A program made the position numbers and the translations under genes. From Pseudomonadota bacterium (lineage in GTDB: Bacteria; Pseudomonadota; Gammaproteobacteria; Burkholderiales; Burkholderiaceae_E), in NCBI GenBank assembly GCA_029779435.1, contig JAKPAM010000047.1, forward strand, positions 1 to 64,000: DNA of 64,000 bases. The letters run 5' to 3'. Every line of letters starts with the position of its first letter. Position 1 is the first letter of the stretch. Positions 9,180-17,647 of this stretch are shown in pieces. Under the pieces are notes generated by a model. The model had not been told where the DNA came from. It saw only the letters and a program-made list of their open reading frames with translations, and did not search any database.

Positions 9180-10919
9180 TCAGTAACCCATCTTCTTCTT
9201 CAGCGCCTGATCGATCCAGATCCGCGCGTAGATCGGACCGGGGCGCTCGGCGCCGGCGCGCAGTTCGCCGTCATAGTTCTTCACCCATGGCCACCACGCG
9301 GTGTACACGTAGCGGGTCGGCAGCCAGATGTACGGTGCCTTGTCGATGATCTCGCGCGTCATCGTCTTGAGCAGGGCCTGGCGCTTGGTCTCGTCGCGCT
9401 CGGCGTACGCGGCTTCGAGCTTCTTGTCGAACTCGGGATCGGCGTACATCGACGGATTCCACGTCTGGCCCGAGCCGAAGCTCTTGCGCAGCGTGGTCGT
9501 CGGGTTCGTGTGCCCGTTGTCCATGAAGTAGCCGGCCGTGTGCTTCTTGGTCGTCATCGCCGACAGGTACGCCGCGTATTCCATCGGCTGCAACTCCATC
9601 GTGACGCCGACCTGCTCGAGGTAGGCGGCGATCAGCGGAATCACGTCGACGTGATCGGGATTGCCGGCGAAGTACTGGACCTTGAACGAAAAGCCTTTCG
9701 GGTAGCCGGCCTCGGCCAGCAGCTTCTTGGCCTTGTCGGGGTTGTACGTGTACAGCTCCTTGACCGAGTCGGGCATCTTGTCCAGCGGTTCGTAGTACCC
9801 GACGTAATCCGGGTGCTGCGGGTAACCGAAGATGTCGGCGTTGCCGTTGTAGTAGGACTTGACGATTTCCTGCTTGTTGACGGCCATGTTCAGCGCGCGG
9901 CGCACGCGGATGTCGTCGAACGGCTTCTGGTCGACGCGCATCGCGAGGAACGTGCCGCGCGTGTTCAGCCACTTGGACCACTTGAGCTGCGGGGCGCTCT
10001 TCTTCAGTTCGTCGACGGCGCTCCAGCGGACCGCTTCGACGAGGTCGATCTTGCCGGTGCGCAGCGCGGCCAGCAGCGTCGATTCGTCCTTGATCAGCCG
10101 GTAGACGATCTTGTCGACGAACGGCAGCTTGTATTCGGCCCCGTCGATCTTGACCTTGTCCCAGTAGTTGGGATTCTTGTCATAGGTGTTGGACGTGCCC
10201 TGGATGACATCGGTCAGCAGGAACGGGCCGGTGCCGTTGGCGTTCTTCCAGTTGGCCATGCCGGCGTCGGAGACCTCCTTCGGCGCGATGCCCGAGTAGT
10301 AGCCCCAACCGAATCGGTAGTCCCACTCGGCGTTGTACTGCTTGAACGTGAAGACGACCGTGTGCTTGTCCGGCGCCTCGACCTTCTCGATGTGGTCGAA
10401 GTATTGCGGCAGGCGCTTGGGGCTCTTGTCCAGCCGGTTGTAGCTGAAGACGACGTCGTCGGCGACCAGTTCGCGCGCCTTCATCACGCCGGGCTTGTCC
10501 GGAAACATCACGCCCTTGCGCAGCTTGATCTCGATGCGCAGCGGTTTTTCCTTCCATTCCCACGACTCGGCCAGCTCGCCGCGGATCGCGTCGGTCGGCA
10601 GCCAGGCATCGGCGATGAACGTGTACTTACCGCCGAAGCGCTTGGCCTTGGTCAGGTCGGCCGCGAACAGTTGCTCGTAGATCTGGCCGTCGTCCTGGTT
10701 GTATTTCCAGTTCCAGTCGGCGTGATCCCACGTCAGCGCGCTGACGGTCGGGTTGACGGTGCTCGTCGTCAGCGTGCCGCCGTATTGCGGCTTGTCCTGC
10801 GCCTGAACGATCGACGAGCACAGGCTCAGCGCGGTCGTCACGACGAGGCCGGCGCCCAGCGTCAGCGCGACGGGCAATCGGCGGCGACTCGAACGTCGGG
10901 CCTGGGGGCGGATCAACAT
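9180..10919 (-). CDS. peptide-type ABC transporter substrate-binding protein (SBP_bac_5), paralogue 3
   Basis: This is the third and promoter-proximal copy, 579 residues. AGGAG precedes the ATG. The signal peptide has a basic RRSSRRRLP n-region, a hydrophobic core and a VQAQ cleavage site. The mature protein again opens with PQYGGTL and closes with IWIDQALKKKMGY. At the site where the other two paralogues have a CSC motif, this one reads QYFAGNPDHVD, losing both cysteines, so its ligand pocket may differ. The long shared stretches, including NANGTGPF and a TSNTYDKNPNYWDK segment, indicate recent tandem duplication. Confidence 0.92.
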   Translation of the reverse strand: MLIRPQARRSSRRRLPVALTLGAGLVVTTALSLCSSIVQAQDKPQYGGTLTTSTVNPTVSALTWDHADWNWKYNQDDGQIYEQLFAADLTKAKRFGGKYTFIADAWLPTDAIRGELAESWEWKEKPLRIEIKLRKGVMFPDKPGVMKARELVADDVVFSYNRLDKSPKRLPQYFDHIEKVEAPDKHTVVFTFKQYNAEWDYRFGWGYYSGIAPKEVSDAGMANWKNANGTGPFLLTDVIQGTSNTYDKNPNYWDKVKIDGAEYKLPFVDKIVYRLIKDESTLLAALRTGKIDLVEAVRWSAVDELKKSAPQLKWSKWLNTRGTFLAMRVDQKPFDDIRVRRALNMAVNKQEIVKSYYNGNADIFGYPQHPDYVGYYEPLDKMPDSVKELYTYNPDKAKKLLAEAGYPKGFSFKVQYFAGNPDHVDVIPLIAAYLEQVGVTMELQPMEYAAYLSAMTTKKHTAGYFMDNGHTNPTTTLRKSFGSGQTWNPSMYADPEFDKKLEAAYAERDETKRQALLKTMTREIIDKAPYIWLPTRYVYTAWWPWVKNYDGELRAGAERPGPIYARIWIDQALKKKMGY

Positions 10920-11100
10920 CGGGTGGATCTCCTGTAAGAGCCGGCATGGGGCCGGCGGTACTTAGGTGTGTTGCCGGGATGCGGTCGGGCGAGGCGGCCG
11001 TGCCTGCTCGCCCTCGGATGCCGCGGTGCGCGGGCGGCCGCCGGTAGCTGTCGCCCGAGGGCCGCCTGCCGCGGCCCCGGCCCGGCTGCCGGCGCCGGGC

Positions 11101-11997
11101 TCAACGCGAGCCGCGCATCCGCGGATCGAGCAGGTCGCGCAGCGCGTCGCCGAACACGTTGGTCGCGTAGACGACGATCGTCAGGCACAGCCCGGGCGCG
11201 ATGACGAGCCACGGACCCTGGAACATGTACGTGCGTCCGCTGCCGGACAGCAGGCCGCCCCACGTGGGCGCCGGCGGCGGTACGCCCAGGCCCAGGAACG
11301 CGAGGCCCGATTCGGCCAGGATCACGGCACCGACGCGGGTCGTGAACAGCACGATGATCGGCGGCATCACGTTCGGCAGGATGTGCTTCCACAGGATGCG
11401 CCACGTGGACGCGCCGATCGACTGCGCGGCGTGCACGTACATGTTCTCGCGCACGGACAGGACCGCGCCGCGGATGATCCGCGAGCCGGCGATGCCCAGC
11501 AGCAACCCGAGCGTGCCGATGATCTGCGGCATGCCGGGGCCGAGCACCGAGACGACGACGATCAGGATGACGAGGTCCGGAAAGCTCATCCACGCGTCGA
11601 CGAGGCGCTGCGTGATCATGTCGGTCTTGCCGCCCGCGTAGCCGGTGAAGATGCCGATGGCCGTCGAGATGACCGTGGCCAGGGCCGCGGCCGACAGCCC
11701 GATGATGACCGACAGTTGCGCGCCGTACAGGCAGCGCGAGAACAGGTCGCGGCCCAGATGGTCGGTGCCGAACCAGAACTGCGCGGACGGCGGCTTCAGG
11801 CGATTGATCGGGCTGATCTGGTTGTAGCCATAAGGCGCCAGGAAGTCCGCGAAGATGCCGCAGAACAGAAAGACCAGGAAGATGACCGCGCCGACCGCGC
11901 CCAGACGCTTGTCGCGGAACAGCCGGCGCATGAAGACGCGGAAGGGCCGCGGCTTGGCCACGGGTGCGGGAAGCAGGTCGTCGGCGACGGTAGCCAT
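11101..11997 (-). CDS. dipeptide/oligopeptide ABC transporter permease (DppC type)
   Basis: This 298-residue inner-membrane permease has an N-terminal cytoplasmic segment, a first helix (AVGAVIFLVFLFCGIFADFLA) and the typical FGTDHLGRDLFSR motif of DppC/OppC proteins. A BPD-type permease core follows with the EAA-loop equivalent (AAQSIGASTWRILWKHILPN), which contacts the ATPases. It starts one base after the stop of the DppB-type gene. It precedes the three binding-protein genes by 181 bp of non-coding sequence. Confidence 0.92.
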   Translation of the reverse strand: MATVADDLLPAPVAKPRPFRVFMRRLFRDKRLGAVGAVIFLVFLFCGIFADFLAPYGYNQISPINRLKPPSAQFWFGTDHLGRDLFSRCLYGAQLSVIIGLSAAALATVISTAIGIFTGYAGGKTDMITQRLVDAWMSFPDLVILIVVVSVLGPGMPQIIGTLGLLLGIAGSRIIRGAVLSVRENMYVHAAQSIGASTWRILWKHILPNVMPPIIVLFTTRVGAVILAESGLAFLGLGVPPPAPTWGGLLSGSGRTYMFQGPWLVIAPGLCLTIVVYATNVFGDALRDLLDPRMRGSR

Positions 11998-11998
11998 G

Positions 11999-12955
11999 TC
12001 AGCGGAACCTCACCTTGGGATCGAGCAGGCCGTAGCTGAGGTCGACCAGCAGGTTGATGAGCATCACCGCCACGCCTACGACGAGGAACACACCGGTGAC
12101 GATCGGATAGTCGCGCTGGCTGACCGCTTCGAGCAGCAGCATCCCCATGCCGGGAATCACGAAGATCTGTTCGAGAATCACGGTGCCGCCGATCAGGATC
12201 GGCGCTTGCAGGCCGATCAGCGTGACGACCGGGATCAGCGCGTTGCGCAGCGCGTGGCGGACGATGACCAGCCATTCGTTCAGGCCCTTGGCCCAGGCGG
12301 TGCGGATGTAATCCTGCCGCAGCACCTCGAGCATCATCGTGCGCATCATCCGCATCGTGACGGCCGACAGCGCGGCGCCCAGGATCAGTGCGGGCAGCCA
12401 CATCTGGTTCAGGTTGTGCAGCGGGTCCTGCAGGAACGGCACGTAGCTGGTCTCGGGCGACCAGCCCCACAGGATCGACGGGATCACCATCACCATCGTG
12501 CCCATCCAGAAGCTGGGCACGGCCAGCATCAGGATCGAGAACGAGCGGGTGATGTAGTCGCCGGCGGTGTCCTGGCGGATCGCCGAGTAGATGCCGATCG
12601 GGATCGCGAAGACCAGCGCGACCACCAGCGACAGCGCGCCCAGTTCGAGCGTCACGGGTAAGCGTTCGGCCAGCACTTCGGACACCGGGGTGCCGCGCCA
12701 TAGCGACGTGCCGAAGTCGCCGTGCAGCACGATCGCGCCGATCCAGTGCAGGTACTGCTCCCACATCGGCTTGTCCAGGCCCAGCGCCTGCATCAACTGG
12801 TCGCGGGTCATCTTGTCCGCGCCGATGTCGTTCTGGGACAGCATCAGGTCGATGATGTCGCCCGGAATCAGCCGGACCGTGATGAACACGATGAGGCTGG
12901 CGAAGAACAGCGTGGGCAGTAGCGCCAGCAGGCGGCGCGCGATATAGGCGTTCAT
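11999..12955 (-). CDS. dipeptide/oligopeptide ABC transporter permease (DppB type)
   Basis: This is the first gene of the importer operon. I use the internal methionine at 12955 because GGAGCACGCG is positioned as its ribosome binding site; the track start is four codons earlier. The protein opens with the classic IARRLLALLPTLFFASLIVF first helix, followed by RLIPGD, both hallmarks of DppB/OppB. It carries an EAA-type loop (TAWAKGLNEWLVIVRHALRNALIP) near the middle. About six membrane helices are predicted. It pairs with the DppC-type protein to form the channel. Confidence 0.92.
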   Translation of the reverse strand: MNAYIARRLLALLPTLFFASLIVFITVRLIPGDIIDLMLSQNDIGADKMTRDQLMQALGLDKPMWEQYLHWIGAIVLHGDFGTSLWRGTPVSEVLAERLPVTLELGALSLVVALVFAIPIGIYSAIRQDTAGDYITRSFSILMLAVPSFWMGTMVMVIPSILWGWSPETSYVPFLQDPLHNLNQMWLPALILGAALSAVTMRMMRTMMLEVLRQDYIRTAWAKGLNEWLVIVRHALRNALIPVVTLIGLQAPILIGGTVILEQIFVIPGMGMLLLEAVSQRDYPIVTGVFLVVGVAVMLINLLVDLSYGLLDPKVRFR

Positions 12956-13267
12956 CGCGTGCTCCATACTGGGGGTTCGATTCGGCTGGTGCCGACTCGC
13001 ATGGCGTCTCCTCGGTTCGTGGTCGCCGATCTTTCGATGCTTTTATTTCGAAACTATGATGTTCGAAACCGGCCGATATCGTCCGGCGCATCGAACCGAC
13101 GCCTATTCCAAGTCGAGTCTACATACCCGGAATTCGAAAGGGAGCTAGGGATATCCCCCTCGTCGCCGTGGGGATGGCGATCGTGTCAGCGTGCGGCGAG
13201 TAAAGGATGCGCCGCGCGGGTGTGGCGCGAGTGTTCGGCACGCGCGGGCGTGCCCGGCCGCGGCGGC
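12956..13267 (-). promoter_or_regulatory. promoter region of the ABC importer operon with a TTCGAAAC direct repeat
   Basis: This gene-free region precedes the first permease gene. It contains TTCGAAAC at 13047-13054 and again at 13062-13069, two exact copies 15 bp apart, each including the palindrome TTCGAA, in a locally AT-rich patch. That arrangement looks like an operator for a dimeric regulator overlapping the promoter. I see no adjacent regulator gene and cannot assign the -10 and -35 boxes with confidence. Confidence 0.45.
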
Positions 13268-14050
13268 TCACAGGCCGGCGGCGCGCTCCCAGAACGAGAA
13301 CAGCGCGGACGTGATCACCATGCAGATGAACCCGGCCAACAGCAGCAGCAGGCCGCGCTTGATCAGGCGTGGCGTGATGACCGGCATCCGCGGGCCCAGC
13401 GAGCCCATCCATGGGCCGTTATCGACCCCGCTCGCCGACGCACGCGTCGCGCGCGCCGGCAGCAGGCGCGTCAGCCGGGCGGTTTCGGTGCGTGCCGCCG
13501 CCGCGATGTTCAAGGCGCGCGCGTTCTCGCACTTGAACGGCAGCACGCCCGGATGGATCGTGCGCGCGGCGGACAGGTTGCCGAGGATTTCCTTGACCGG
13601 CGGCATATCGAGGATGTCCATCTCCTCGGCCATCCGATGCACGATCTGGTAACCCTGCTGGCAGACCGCGCGGGCTTCGTCCGCCTCGCCGCGCGCGGCC
13701 GACAGCCGGCTCTGCACGTCGTCGATCTTCGCCTGGGCGGCCAGTTCGACCGGCGTCAACCCGCTCGCGTCCTTGACTTGCTGTTCGCGCGCGGCCTGCG
13801 CGACCGCGATCGTCAACGGGTCGGCGTCGCGGGGGCCTCGCGTCTCGAGCAGCATCACGCCACGCGTCGGCACGTCGGCCGGGCGCCAGATCAGCTTGCA
13901 CTTGGCGCATCGGTGGGACAGGTGAGGCGGGTTGGTCCAGCCCCTGGCTTCATCCGGCGCGTCGATGTGCTGGAACAGGCAGCGGGGGCAGTAGAGCACC
14001 ATCCGGATCGATTCGGACGGCGTCTCGGTGGGGGTTACGGCTTCAGTCAT
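13268..14050 (-). CDS. zinc-ribbon protein with coiled coil and C-terminal membrane anchor, function unknown
   Basis: The 260-residue protein has an N-terminal two-pair zinc ribbon: CPRC near residue 21 and CAKC near residue 49, followed by the segment WRPADVPTRGV. Similar CPRC..HIDAPD..NPPH..C..C..WRPADV stretches occur in small phage-encoded proteins, so this domain may have a phage origin. After it comes a helical region rich in Ala/Gln/Glu (about residues 85-150) and a C-terminal hydrophobic helix (GLLLLLAGFICMVITSALF), predicted to anchor it in the membrane with the zinc ribbon in the cytoplasm. No function is assigned. It is a single gene between the transporter promoter and the Bug-type gene. 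Confidence 0.65.
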   Translation of the reverse strand: MTEAVTPTETPSESIRMVLYCPRCLFQHIDAPDEARGWTNPPHLSHRCAKCKLIWRPADVPTRGVMLLETRGPRDADPLTIAVAQAAREQQVKDASGLTPVELAAQAKIDDVQSRLSAARGEADEARAVCQQGYQIVHRMAEEMDILDMPPVKEILGNLSAARTIHPGVLPFKCENARALNIAAAARTETARLTRLLPARATRASASGVDNGPWMGSLGPRMPVITPRLIKRGLLLLLAGFICMVITSALFSFWERAAGL

Positions 14051-14158
14051 TGCCCGATCGATTCTAGGAGCGAGCGACCGGACGGGAAGATGGGAGCCGA
14101 CCGTCGGTGGACGGTCGACGGTCGGCGGCGCGAGGCTCCGCCGGCCGATGGCGGTCGT

Positions 14159-15157
14159 TCACTGCGGCTTGACGCCCGCCCGTTCGGCAACGCCCTTCAT
14201 CTGCTTGAGCTCGACGTCGACGCGTTGGGCGGCCGCGGGGCCGTCCAGGTAGGCGGGGACGATGTTGGCGTCGAGGATCTTCTGCTTGACGTCCGGTCGC
14301 CTGGTCGCGGCGGCCAGCGCCTCCGACAGGCGCTGCTCGACGTCGCGAGGCAGGTTGGCGGGCGCGAGGAACAGCAGCCACGTGTCGATGGTGGCGCCCG
14401 GGTAGCCGGCTTCGCCGATCGTCGGGACGTCGGGCAGGCTCGGCAGCCGCTTGTCCGAGAACGTCGCCAGGGCCTTGACCTTGCCGGCGCGTACTTGCGG
14501 TACCGAGGCCAGCGCGGTATCGACGGCCATCGGGATGTGGCCGCCGATCAGCGCGGTCAGGTTGGGGGAACTGCCGCTGTGCGGCACGTGCGTGACGGCG
14601 ATCTTCGCTTCGGCGTTCAGCAGTTCACCGGCGAAGTGGCCGGCGTTGCCCAATCCGTACGAGCCGAACGACCATTTCTGCGGTTCGGCCCTGGCCTTGT
14701 CGACGAGCGCGGCCACCGACGACGGCCCGTCGGGCGTCGTCAGCAGGAGCAGCGGCATGGCGGCGACCATGCCCAGCTGCGTGAAGCTCGTGCGCGGGTC
14801 GTAGGGCAGCGACTTGAACGTGTACGGGTTGATCGTCAGCGTGGAGTTGCCGGTGAAGAAGATCGTGTAGCCGTCGGCGGGGGCCGAGACGACCTGCTGG
14901 GCGGCGACCACGGCACCGGCGCCCGGACGGTTCTCGACGACGACGGGCTGGCCGAGCTGTTCGGACAGCGGGCCCGCGAATAGACGGGCCACGGTGTCGC
15001 CGGCGCCGCCCGGCGGATAGCCGACGACCAGCTTGATCGGTTTGTCGGGGTAAGCGGCGGCGGCGCTCGCGCCGAACAGGGTCAGGCCGAGGGCGGCCAC
15101 GGTGGTGAGGGTAGCCGTGGCCAGGGCGGTGGCAAGGCGGGGCAGGCGGAAGGTCAC
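14159..15157 (-). CDS. Bug/TctC-family tripartite tricarboxylate transporter substrate-binding protein
   Basis: This 332-residue periplasmic binding protein has a clear signal peptide (LTTVAALGLTLFGASAAAAYP). The family N-terminus follows: YPDKPIKLVVGYPPGGAGDTVAR, then VVENRPGAGAVVAAQQV, which line the carboxylate-binding cleft in Bug proteins. The start is a GTG with AAGGAG upstream. Bug proteins are greatly expanded in Burkholderiales and usually bind small carboxylates or their amides. No TctA/TctB membrane partners are nearby, which is common for these orphan receptors. The ligand cannot be predicted. Confidence 0.92.
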   Translation of the reverse strand: MTFRLPRLATALATATLTTVAALGLTLFGASAAAAYPDKPIKLVVGYPPGGAGDTVARLFAGPLSEQLGQPVVVENRPGAGAVVAAQQVVSAPADGYTIFFTGNSTLTINPYTFKSLPYDPRTSFTQLGMVAAMPLLLLTTPDGPSSVAALVDKARAEPQKWSFGSYGLGNAGHFAGELLNAEAKIAVTHVPHSGSSPNLTALIGGHIPMAVDTALASVPQVRAGKVKALATFSDKRLPSLPDVPTIGEAGYPGATIDTWLLFLAPANLPRDVEQRLSEALAAATRRPDVKQKILDANIVPAYLDGPAAAQRVDVELKQMKGVAERAGVKPQ

Positions 15158-15215
15158 GCGACGTCTCCTTATGGGCGCGCGGCCCGCCTGAGGTGGCGGG
15201 CCGCGTCGTCCGGGA

Positions 15216-15228
15216 TCTTAGCGTGAAC
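15216..15228. repeat. short dispersed repeat TCTTAGCGTGAAC
   Basis: This 13-mer occurs between the hydrolase stop and the Bug-type gene. It recurs exactly at 52435-52447, and with one change at both ends of the palindromic element at 63511-63780. All sites are non-coding and lie beside gene ends, so it looks like a genomic REP-type motif. Confidence 0.5.
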
Positions 15229-15249
15229 GGGGCTTAGCTTGAATCGGTG

Positions 15250-16236
15250 CTAGATCGTCGGCCAGCCCGCCAGCAATCCTCGGATTCCCGCGACGAACGC
15301 CAGCGGCTGGTCGAGCATCAGGTGGTGGGCGGCATCGGGAATCGCCAGCATCGGCGAGCCGGCCGGTGCCTGCGAACGCAGGAAGTCGAGCGCGCCATTG
15401 TCGATCAGCGTCGAGCGTTCGCCCCAAACGACCGCGAGCGGACAGCGCGCGCCGGCCAGGTCGGCGGCGGCGTCGCTCATCCGGTAATCGCGCCACATGA
15501 ATGGATCGAAGCGCCAGGTCCAGCCCATGCCGGCGGGTCGGCTGGCCGAGTCCGAGGGATCGGCCGCGACCGGCAGTGGCGCTTGCTTCAGCGAGCCGCG
15601 GGCGATGTGCTCGACGATGAAGCGGTGTTCGCACGATTGTTCGGGCACGAAGCGAAAACGCTGTATCGCTTCGTCCAGCGTCGCGTAGACGCGGGTCTCG
15701 CGCGGTTCGGGCGTCGGCGGACGTTCGGCCCGGCGCGCCGCGCGCATCGCCGACGACATGATCGGCGAGTCGGCGATGATGACTCCGCCCAGCGTATCGC
15801 CGTGCCGCGCCGCGGTGGCGACGGTCGGAAAGCCTCCGAACGAATGGCCGAGCACGATCGGCTTCACGTGCGGATGCTCGCGCAGACCGCCGGCCTCGAT
15901 CGCGCCCATCACCTCGCCGACGAAGTCGTCGATCGCGTACTTCGCGCGCCAGCCCGAGCCGCCCATGCCGGACCACGAGATCGCGGCGACGCGATGGTCG
16001 TTGGCGAACAGCGGCGCGATGAACTCCCACCAGCCGGCGTGCGCGCGATTGCCGTGCAGCAGCAGAAGGCCGGGTTTGCCGCGCTCGCCCCACGTCAGCA
16101 GCTCGATGTCGGTGCCGGCGGCGTCGAAGCGGGAGCGCTCGGGCGCCTGCGCGAGCGCCCGCTGGAACCAACTCGGGGGTTCCGGCGGCGCGACGCCTTC
16201 CGGCAGCGGCGCGAGCAGCGGTGCCCGGCCGGCCAT
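15250..16236 (-). CDS. alpha/beta-fold hydrolase
   Basis: The 328-residue protein is an alpha/beta hydrolase with the oxyanion motif LLLLHGNRAHAGWW, the nucleophile elbow GHSFGGF carrying the serine, and a late HHLMLDQP segment holding the catalytic histidine. The chosen ATG at 16236 overlaps the TGA of the thiolase gene (TGATG), so the two are translationally coupled; the track start lies inside the thiolase gene. Coupling with the thiolase suggests an ester or thioester hydrolase in acyl-CoA metabolism. The substrate is unknown. Confidence 0.85.
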   Translation of the reverse strand: MAGRAPLLAPLPEGVAPPEPPSWFQRALAQAPERSRFDAAGTDIELLTWGERGKPGLLLLHGNRAHAGWWEFIAPLFANDHRVAAISWSGMGGSGWRAKYAIDDFVGEVMGAIEAGGLREHPHVKPIVLGHSFGGFPTVATAARHGDTLGGVIIADSPIMSSAMRAARRAERPPTPEPRETRVYATLDEAIQRFRFVPEQSCEHRFIVEHIARGSLKQAPLPVAADPSDSASRPAGMGWTWRFDPFMWRDYRMSDAAADLAGARCPLAVVWGERSTLIDNGALDFLRSQAPAGSPMLAIPDAAHHLMLDQPLAFVAGIRGLLAGWPTI

Positions 16237-17438
16237 CAGAAGATCTCGAACAGGCCGGCACCACCCATGCCGCCGCCGATGCACATCGTGACGATGCCGT
16301 ACTTGGCGCCGCGGCGCTTACCCTCGATCAGCACGTGGCCGGTCATGCGCGCTCCCGACATGCCATAAGGATGACCGATCGAGATCGCGCCGCCGTTGAC
16401 GTTGAGCAGCTCGTTCGGGATGCCCAGCTTGTCGCGGCAGTACAGCGCCTGCGAAGCGAACGCCTCGTTCAATTCCCAGATGCCGATGTCGTCGATCTTC
16501 AGGCCGTGCAGCTTGAGCAGCTTGGGAATCGCGAACACCGGGCCGATGCCCATCTCGTCCGGATCGCAGCCCGCTACCGCCATGCCGCGATAAGCGCCGA
16601 GCGGCTTCAGGCCGCGGCGCTCGGCTTCCTTGGCTTCCATCAGCACGCAGGCCGACGCGCCGTCGGACAACTGCGAGGCGTTGCCGGCGGTGATGAACTT
16701 GCCTTCCTTGATCTTCTGGCCGCCCTTGAACACCGGCTGCAGCTTGGTCAGGTCCTCGAGCGTGGTGCTGGGGCGGTTGCCTTCGTCCTTGGTGAGCTTG
16801 ACGGTCTTCTCGGACACCTGGCCGGTGGCCTTGTCGGTGACCAGCATCACGGATTCGAGCGGAACGATCTCGTCGTCGAACTTGCCGGCGGCCTGCGCGG
16901 CGGCCGTGCGCTGCTGCGACTGGAACGCGAACGCGTCCTGCTGCTCGCGGGTGATGCCATAGCGCTCGGCGACGATCTCGGCGGTCTCGAGCATCGTCAT
17001 GTACAGCGCCGGGATGTTCTTGACGAGCCACGGATCCTGCGCGCGGAAGCGGTTGGCGTGCTCGTTCTGGCACAGCGAGATCTGCTCGAGGCCGCCGCCG
17101 ACGGCGATCTGCAGGCCGTCGTGCATGATTTCCTTGGCGGCGGTGGCGATGGCCATCAGGCCCGACGAGCACTGGCGGTCGAGCGTCATCGCCGAGACCG
17201 ACGTCGGCAGGCCGGCACGCAGCGCGCACTGGCGGGCGGTGTTGCCGCCGGTCGTGCCCTGCTGGACCGCGGCGCCCATGATGACGTCCTCGATCAGGCC
17301 GGGCTCGATGCCGGCGCGGCGCACGGCTTCGGCGATCGCGTGGCCCCCCAGCGTTTGCGCCTGCGTATTGTTGAACGCGCCGCGATGGGCCTTGCCGATC
17401 GGGGTGCGGGCGGTTGAAACGATGACGGCTTCACGCAT
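16236..17438 (-). CDS. acetyl-CoA C-acyltransferase (thiolase)
   Basis: This 400-residue thiolase II enzyme cleaves or forms beta-ketoacyl-CoA. The acylated cysteine lies in LDRQCSSG, the catalytic histidine in [12 protein letters not shown], and the second cysteine in [10 protein letters not shown] near the C-terminus. Length and motif spacing match biosynthetic/degradative thiolases. AAGGAGA precedes the ATG. It is transcribed divergently from the acyl-CoA dehydrogenase pair across a 209-bp region and is coupled to the downstream hydrolase. Context suggests a beta-oxidation role. Confidence 0.95.
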   Translation of the reverse strand: MREAVIVSTARTPIGKAHRGAFNNTQAQTLGGHAIAEAVRRAGIEPGLIEDVIMGAAVQQGTTGGNTARQCALRAGLPTSVSAMTLDRQCSSGLMAIATAAKEIMHDGLQIAVGGGLEQISLCQNEHANRFRAQDPWLVKNIPALYMTMLETAEIVAERYGITREQQDAFAFQSQQRTAAAQAAGKFDDEIVPLESVMLVTDKATGQVSEKTVKLTKDEGNRPSTTLEDLTKLQPVFKGGQKIKEGKFITAGNASQLSDGASACVLMEAKEAERRGLKPLGAYRGMAVAGCDPDEMGIGPVFAIPKLLKLHGLKIDDIGIWELNEAFASQALYCRDKLGIPNELLNVNGGAISIGHPYGMSGARMTGHVLIEGKRRGAKYGIVTMCIGGGMGGAGLFEIF

Positions 17439-17647
17439 GAGGTTCTCCTTGGATCGCCGCCCGAGTACCGTCGGACGAGACCTTCTGAATATGTGGTATG
17501 GTTTCCGAGCACCTTAAGTGCAGCCCAGATCATATCCTTTCGGGCTGCATTCCGAAAAATTCAAATCTTCGGTCTGTGGTCTGGCGGGTGGCGCGCCGAT
17601 CGGCTGCCGCGTCCCGCCGCGACGCTGATCGACACGGAGATCCCTCG
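17439..17647. promoter_or_regulatory. divergent promoter region with an 8-bp inverted repeat
   Basis: This region separates the thiolase gene (minus) from the acyl-CoA dehydrogenase gene (plus). It holds a perfect inverted repeat TGCAGCCC (17519-17526) / GGGCTGCA (17542-17549) around a 15-bp AT-rich centre. This is a reasonable operator for a regulator controlling both directions. GGAG lies before the ATG at 17648. Confidence 0.45.

Noticed and set aside
6969-10937. 1322-codon plus-strand ORF with internal repeats
   Set aside because: Its repeats are simply the reverse complement of the three paralogous binding-protein genes. It has no domain signature or start signals.
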